Shown here piece by piece: positions 5,993 to 10,617 of a stretch of DNA of 10,617 nt. Below the pieces are notes generated by a model. That model saw only the letters and a list, made by a program, of their open reading frames with translations, had not been told where the DNA came from and did not search any database. The translations under genes were made by a program, and so were the position numbers. Numbering within the stretch: the stretch's first letter is position 1; every line of letters starts with the position of its first letter. The DNA is from an uncultured Spirochaetaceae bacterium (GTDB lineage: Bacteria > Spirochaetota > Spirochaetia > Sphaerochaetales > Sphaerochaetaceae): the NCBI GenBank assembly GCA_947630635.1, contig CANRIJ010000046.1, positions 1-10,617 of the forward strand, given 5' to 3'.

Positions 5993-8518
5993 GTGCACAC
6001 CCAAATCAAAGATCGCGTCTTCAAGGCCCTTGATGATAAAAAGCGTGTTGTCTTTCCAAATGAAGAGGCAAAGAGGCGTTTTCTCTCTTTTTATGTGAGA
6101 GAGAAAAAGAGGCCTATTCTAGAGAGCTCTGGGATTGCATTTGACGCTCTTTATGATGAGATTCTAATCAAAGACAAGAAGAGCCGCATGGTGGAGGAGG
6201 TAGAGCGTCTTCTATTCTCGTTTTCGCTTTTGGATCGCATTGGCAGTTCTCTATCGTCTTTTTATAGAAGAGAGTATCCCTATTTAGCTGAGCATAGCGC
6301 AAGGTATATTTCCTCGCTTCTTCCAAGCTTAAAGAGCATAGTCGACAAAATGTCATTTAGTAGCAATAGCTCAATCTACTCTGAGCTTATTTTGATCTAT
6401 AGAGAGTATGTCTCATTTCTGGAGAAAAACTCTCTCTATGAGAGGTCATATTTAGACGTTGATATAGAAAAGGCGAAGAATGACATTTTTCTCCTTCCCT
6501 ATTCAAATCCTGTTGAGGCCTACGTTTTCCTAACTCGTCCAGAGTTTAAAGATCTAAATGTCATCGATAGCGCTGAGAGCCACCCAACTCTTACTGCATT
6601 CAATAACGAGAGAATAGAGGTCAGAGAGCTCTTTTTGAAGCTCAGAGAGCTTCTTGATGGAGGGCTATATACCGATGAGATAGCAATAAGCGCGGTAGAT
6701 GTAGATAGACTCCGCCCCATTCTGGAGAGGGAGAGCCTCTTATTTGATGTTCCGCTCTCTTTTGTTGGCGGAGAGAGCCTTAAAAGCCAATTTCCTGGAA
6801 AGCTGATAACCTCGCTTATTGATATATATGATAATAATTACAGGATTAAAGACCTAAAGGCATTTTTTCTGGACCCTGAATTCAAATTCGAAAATAGGAG
6901 TGCTCTTAGATCCTTTATCGACAAGGCCATTCGCTTCAATATTACAGGAGCACCCTCTAGAGAGGGCATAAAAAGAGGTCAGAAAGACAGATATAGAGAG
7001 ATAAAGAGCATCTTTGACTACTCTCGCTTCAGAGATGCTCTTGATAATCTGATGAATGAGAATCGAGAGAACGAGATTATAAAGAGGCTGCAGATTCTGC
7101 TTTCAAATCTCTTCGGCTCCTATAGATTTGAGGATGATGAAAAAAAGAGCGCCTCTTTCTCATTCTTTCAGGATCGATTGGAGGAGAGCCTTGAGAGAGT
7201 GGCAGAGCTCAGAAAGAGCGGCATTAAGAGAGATAAGAAGCTATTTGCAATTCTCTCGAATATGATACTCTCCCATCGATATGTGGAGCGTGATAAAAAA
7301 GAGGGAATCTCTGTCTATCCCTATAGTCTTGGCTATGCTTCGCCTTATAGGCATCACTTTGTTATAAATCTCTCCGAGAAGGGGGCTAAGACAACTGTTG
7401 GCCACTCCTCTCTCTTTAATGAGTACATACAGCAGTATATAAAGGACGGAGAGAGGGATATCAGCCAGAAGATAATCGACTCATATGAGAGCGTAAATGA
7501 GGATGTCTCCCTTTACTTTGCATATAGAACATCAGAGGGTGAGGAGCTCCCGCTTTCTATTCTGATGAATAGCATAGAGGATGGGAAAATAGACCTGGTT
7601 GATAGCTATCAAGAGGAGGAGAAAGAGGATGAAGAGAGGCGAGGCAGTGTATATCCTCTCCAGGCTTTAAGCCATAAGGCTCTAAATCTCTCTTCTCCGG
7701 ACTTTGATAGAAAGGGCGTGGAGATAGAGCACCCGACAATATCCTATTCTGCTCTCAAAGACTATAAAGAGTGTCACTTCAAATATATCTTGAAGAGAAT
7801 ATATAAGCTCAAAGAACTCTATTTTTTCTCAGAGGAAAACAATTTGGAGCTTGGAACGAGAATGCATTCAATATGCGAAAGGTATTTCAGATACAGAAGA
7901 GAGAATGAAGATAAGAGCATCTCTGACTTCTTTGAGGAGGAGATGTCTCTCTGGATGGATGGAAAGCGTTTTCTCTACGACAGAAAGATGGGCAGAGAAG
8001 AGACAGTCGATATGGAATCTGGGGCAAATATTCCATCTTCCTCAGACATTGCATTCATTAGGAGCGTCTATCTTAAGGGACTTAAGAGCTTGGTGTCTAA
8101 AATAGAGGATGAGGCTCCGGTAGGTCCTGAGGACCTTTTAGAGAGTGACATGAAGCTTGATTTTTCAGAGTATGCTCTCACTGGAAAAGAGGATAGGATC
8201 GCAAGGCTCAAAGATGGCTCTGGATATGTCTTCTTTGACTACAAGCTATCTAAGAATAAGAGCGTTGATGAGAATCAGTTTCTTGTCTATAAGCTTCTCT
8301 TTGGAAAAGAGAGGGAGGCAATTGCAAAATTCGCATTCATCAAAGAGGGAAAAGAATCGAAGGAAATATCTCTTAAGGACACATCGCAGATTGAGAGTGA
8401 CCTGAGCGATATGGCCAGTGGCTTAAAAGAGGGCGATTGGTCGCTTTCAAGCGATATAGCCCTTTGCAGAGAGTGCCCATATAAGGGCATTTGCCGTAGG
8501 GGGATAAGCCCAAGATGA
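5993..8518 (+). CDS. addB: AddB/RexB-like nuclease subunit of the helicase-nuclease, PD-(D/E)XK with Fe-S cysteines
   Basis: This is the partner of the AddA-like helicase in double-strand-break resection. The 841-residue protein is short beside AddB/RexB (roughly 1,100 or more). The C-terminus is a RecB-type nuclease: GTRMHSICERYF with His625, GKEDRI with Asp734, FFDYK with Asp749 and Lys751, and Gln762 in NQFLVYK. Cys594 pairs with the C-terminal Cys825-x2-Cys828-x5-Cys834, the AddB iron-sulphur staple. No Walker A is seen, so the N-terminal part is probably an inactive helicase-like scaffold, beginning with VVFPNEEAKRRF (19-30). An acidic linker (540-549) precedes the nuclease. The GTG start is fixed by an in-frame TGA directly before it (5990-5992), and no in-frame ATG lies nearby. 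The stop overlaps addA by ATGA. A family-specific name such as rexB would also fit. Confidence 0.82.
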   Translation: MHTQIKDRVFKALDDKKRVVFPNEEAKRRFLSFYVREKKRPILESSGIAFDALYDEILIKDKKSRMVEEVERLLFSFSLLDRIGSSLSSFYRREYPYLAEHSARYISSLLPSLKSIVDKMSFSSNSSIYSELILIYREYVSFLEKNSLYERSYLDVDIEKAKNDIFLLPYSNPVEAYVFLTRPEFKDLNVIDSAESHPTLTAFNNERIEVRELFLKLRELLDGGLYTDEIAISAVDVDRLRPILERESLLFDVPLSFVGGESLKSQFPGKLITSLIDIYDNNYRIKDLKAFFLDPEFKFENRSALRSFIDKAIRFNITGAPSREGIKRGQKDRYREIKSIFDYSRFRDALDNLMNENRENEIIKRLQILLSNLFGSYRFEDDEKKSASFSFFQDRLEESLERVAELRKSGIKRDKKLFAILSNMILSHRYVERDKKEGISVYPYSLGYASPYRHHFVINLSEKGAKTTVGHSSLFNEYIQQYIKDGERDISQKIIDSYESVNEDVSLYFAYRTSEGEELPLSILMNSIEDGKIDLVDSYQEEEKEDEERRGSVYPLQALSHKALNLSSPDFDRKGVEIEHPTISYSALKDYKECHFKYILKRIYKLKELYFFSEENNLELGTRMHSICERYFRYRRENEDKSISDFFEEEMSLWMDGKRFLYDRKMGREETVDMESGANIPSSSDIAFIRSVYLKGLKSLVSKIEDEAPVGPEDLLESDMKLDFSEYALTGKEDRIARLKDGSGYVFFDYKLSKNKSVDENQFLVYKLLFGKEREAIAKFAFIKEGKESKEISLKDTSQIESDLSDMASGLKEGDWSLSSDIALCRECPYKGICRRGISPR

Positions 8519-10617
8519 GTGCTATTGACAGAATTCTGGAACTTGAGGGCAGAAGGCTCTCAGATGAGCAGAGAGCTGCTGTTGAGAGCAGAGTCGCAAC
8601 AATAGTCTCTGCCGGAGCAGGGTCTGGAAAGACGACGGTTCTCTCATATAGATTTCTGGATTTGATACTCTCGGGCGAGGCTCACTCTGATGAGATTCTG
8701 ACTCTTACCTTTACAAAGAAGGCTGCCTTTGAGATGTTCACCAGGATCAGAGGTCTTCTTGAGATTGGCAAGGAGGATGGAAACGAGATTCTGAAGAATG
8801 AGCTTGAGAATTATTTTCCGCGCTCTCAGATATCCACAATGGACTCCTTTTGGGCGACAATCGCTCGCTCAGCATCCCTTTCTTATGGAATTGCAGAGAA
8901 CTTTGAGATTCTAAGCGACCAGAATGAGGATGATTTTTACCATATGGCTATCGAGGAGGTAGTCGGGGAGGCGAGAGATAGGGTAAGAGAGGGCTTTGAT
9001 ATTCTAAGCGAGATAAAGAAGAGGTCTGAGCTTGATAAGGAGCTCGTTCATCTCTTAAAAGGACTCAATATATTTTCTCTAAACACTGCAGAGGATCAAA
9101 AGAGAGTCTATTCTGACTTTATCGATGAAACAAAGAATTCTATTTCCTGGGATAACCGCTTTAGTATTCTAATGGATGCACTTGAAAATCTAGAGAATAC
9201 GATTGATGTAAATCGCGATGCACTAAATAAGCTCTCAAAAGACGACTCTAAGAGAATAGATAGAGCCTTTGGCGAATATGATTTCTATAAAGAGTCTTAT
9301 TTGGCCATAGAGAAGGGCGATCTTCAGTCGCTTAGGATTATGGAGGATGTTCAGGTCTTTGGGATTGATTCAAGAAGGACAAAAGCTGCGCAGAGACTTG
9401 GCACTGCAATAGATAAATACAATAACGCACTCTTGGATTTTAAGAGCATAGCCTCCCTCGAGGATAGCGAAGAAGAGCGATATAGCGTCTCTCTATTTAT
9501 TGAGGCGCTTTTAAAGAGAGTGAACGAGGAAAAGAGAAAGAGAAGCCTTCTGACATATGGCGATATAGCAGAGCTTAGCAAGCGCATTTTAACTGACAAT
9601 GAGGAGATCCGCTCTTATTTTTCATCACGATTCAAGTGGATAATGGTTGATGAGTTTCAGGATGACAATAGCCTGCAGAGGGATATTCTCCTTCTTCTTG
9701 CGACTAAGAGAGGCTATGACCCAGATGATACTCTGAAAAGAAGAGTGGATGGCAAAAAGCTCTTCTTTGTAGGCGATGATAAGCAGTCAATCTATCGTTT
9801 TAGGGGTGCAGATGTATCTGTCTTCAATTCTCTGAGGCCAACAGTTGTAAAAGAGCTCTCTGGTCAATTTTTAAGACTCTCTGCAAACTACAGATCAAGC
9901 TCTAAGATTATCAGTCATGTAAATAGGTATGTTGAGGCTCTCTTTGGAAATAAAGAGGACGAAAAAGAGGAAGAAGAGGACAAATACTCTTATTTTGAAT
10001 ATCTTATCGATGACTATAGCGAAGAGTATAAGACAGCTGCTGCAAAGAGTGTTCCTTCTGATAATAAAAGCGGTTCTGATCATTCGCGTATCCTCTTTTC
10101 GTCTCTCAAAAAGACCAATAAGGATGATAAGGGGGAGGACGATGCAGAGCCAGCTGACTCTGAGGCGGAATATATCGCAGAGACTATTGAGAGGGCTGTT
10201 TCAACAGATGATTTTCTAATTAGGCGAAATGGGACTTTAGAGAGGCCAGTTTATAGCGATATCGCAGTCCTATTTGCAAATAATGTCAATCAGCCATACA
10301 TTGAGAGGGCACTTAAAAGGCACTCTATTCCCTTTAAGGCTCCTAAGACAAGCTCTGCCACGAGAGGATCTGTAGTCTTTGATATAGTCTCTTTTCTGTC
10401 TTTGGAAGTCTATCCAGATGATAGCATTGCATACTTGAGTGTGCTCTCTTCCCCAATGGTGCGTCTCTCATCCAGCGCTCTTATATCTGTGCTCAATAGG
10501 GAGGACAGGTCTATTTGTCTTAAGGCATCAGATTATGCTCTTACGGGAGAAGATGAAGTGCATTATGAGGCTCTCCGCTCTCTATATGCCGAGGAAAAAG
10601 ACCTCTTGGAGAAGGGA
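8515..10617 (+). CDS. addA: AddA/RexA-like UvrD-family helicase subunit (3' end outside the window)
   Basis: The frame runs open for 701 codons to the window end. It encodes a superfamily 1A ATP-dependent DNA helicase that should work with AddB. Motifs in order: Q-motif LSDEQ with Gln19; Walker A SAGAGSGKTT (32-41); motif Ia TLTFTKKAAFEM (63-74); STMDSF (107-112); LTYGDIAEL (346-354), typical of AddA/RecB-type helicases; Walker B VDEFQDD (378-384); motif III GDDKQSIYRFRGAD (420-433); and motif IV NYRSSSKI (458-465). Motifs V and VI and the expected C-terminal nuclease domain lie beyond the window; AddA is usually about 1,200 residues. A charged low-complexity insertion (about 478-550) separates motif IV from the following 2B-type region. 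The ATG overlaps the addB stop (ATGA), and AGGGGG lies 11 nt upstream. A plain UvrD helicase is less likely, given AddB next door. Confidence 0.88.
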   Translation, partial: MSAIDRILELEGRRLSDEQRAAVESRVATIVSAGAGSGKTTVLSYRFLDLILSGEAHSDEILTLTFTKKAAFEMFTRIRGLLEIGKEDGNEILKNELENYFPRSQISTMDSFWATIARSASLSYGIAENFEILSDQNEDDFYHMAIEEVVGEARDRVREGFDILSEIKKRSELDKELVHLLKGLNIFSLNTAEDQKRVYSDFIDETKNSISWDNRFSILMDALENLENTIDVNRDALNKLSKDDSKRIDRAFGEYDFYKESYLAIEKGDLQSLRIMEDVQVFGIDSRRTKAAQRLGTAIDKYNNALLDFKSIASLEDSEEERYSVSLFIEALLKRVNEEKRKRSLLTYGDIAELSKRILTDNEEIRSYFSSRFKWIMVDEFQDDNSLQRDILLLLATKRGYDPDDTLKRRVDGKKLFFVGDDKQSIYRFRGADVSVFNSLRPTVVKELSGQFLRLSANYRSSSKIISHVNRYVEALFGNKEDEKEEEEDKYSYFEYLIDDYSEEYKTAAAKSVPSDNKSGSDHSRILFSSLKKTNKDDKGEDDAEPADSEAEYIAETIERAVSTDDFLIRRNGTLERPVYSDIAVLFANNVNQPYIERALKRHSIPFKAPKTSSATRGSVVFDIVSFLSLEVYPDDSIAYLSVLSSPMVRLSSSALISVLNREDRSICLKASDYALTGEDEVHYEALRSLYAEEKDLLEKG

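Noticed and set aside
5913..6098. + strand ORF overlapping the start of addB in another frame
   Set aside because: It has no family features, runs through the promoter region and is out of frame with the well-supported AddB protein.
5993..10617. addBA with the neighbouring nuclease/protease as a novel defence island
   Set aside because: AddAB is a housekeeping repair complex, the other pair is transcribed from the opposite strand, and no defence-specific domain, integrase or att site is visible. The neighbourhood alone does not support a defence system.
1..10617. CRISPR arrays, tRNA or rRNA genes, insertion sequences
   Set aside because: No regularly spaced repeats, no tRNA cloverleaf or conserved rRNA stretches, and no transposase-like protein were seen on reading either strand.

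Overview
The window looks like a chromosomal segment from a host-associated or anaerobic bacterium of moderate to low GC. Arginine is mostly AGA/AGG, and the coding strands are rich in GAG, TCT, CTC and CTT codons. The short, relaxed lipobox and the overall gene style suggest a spirochaete (Sphaerochaeta/Treponema-like). This is an impression from protein style, not a demonstrated placement.

Layout. (1) 1-123: a short GC-richer edge, possibly the tail of an upstream gene, then a small inverted repeat and a strong GC-rich hairpin ahead of the first gene. (2) 124-2317, + strand: a compact polar-amino-acid ABC importer of binding lipoprotein, permease and ATPase. (3) 2318-2739: a gene-poor gap holding a hairpin, a 36-residue signal-peptide-like ORF, an overlapping antisense mini-ORF, a palindrome and an AT-rich stretch. 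(4) 2740-3990: a divergent pair, with a small unknown membrane protein on the - strand and a pectinesterase-fold protein without a signal peptide on the + strand, start codons 21 bp apart. (5) 3982-5890, - strand: a two-gene unit of a CPBP intramembrane protease and a membrane-anchored NUC1-family endonuclease, overlapping by 32 nt. (6) 5981 to the window end, + strand: a TATAAT box directly upstream of a GTG-started AddB/RexB-like nuclease subunit, which overlaps by 4 nt the AddA/RexA-like helicase gene, cut by the window end.

Functionally, the importer brings an amino acid across the inner membrane. AddB and AddA together should form the two-subunit helicase-nuclease that resects double-strand breaks and degrades foreign linear DNA. 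The protease/nuclease pair faces the envelope and may serve nucleic-acid scavenging or processing. The pectinesterase-like protein suggests handling of pectic oligosaccharides inside the cell. No rRNA, tRNA, CRISPR array, insertion sequence or recognised riboswitch was seen. The items most worth a second look are the apparently leaderless addB start, the overlapping CPBP/NUC1 pair, the signal-less pectinesterase and the 2318-2739 gap.
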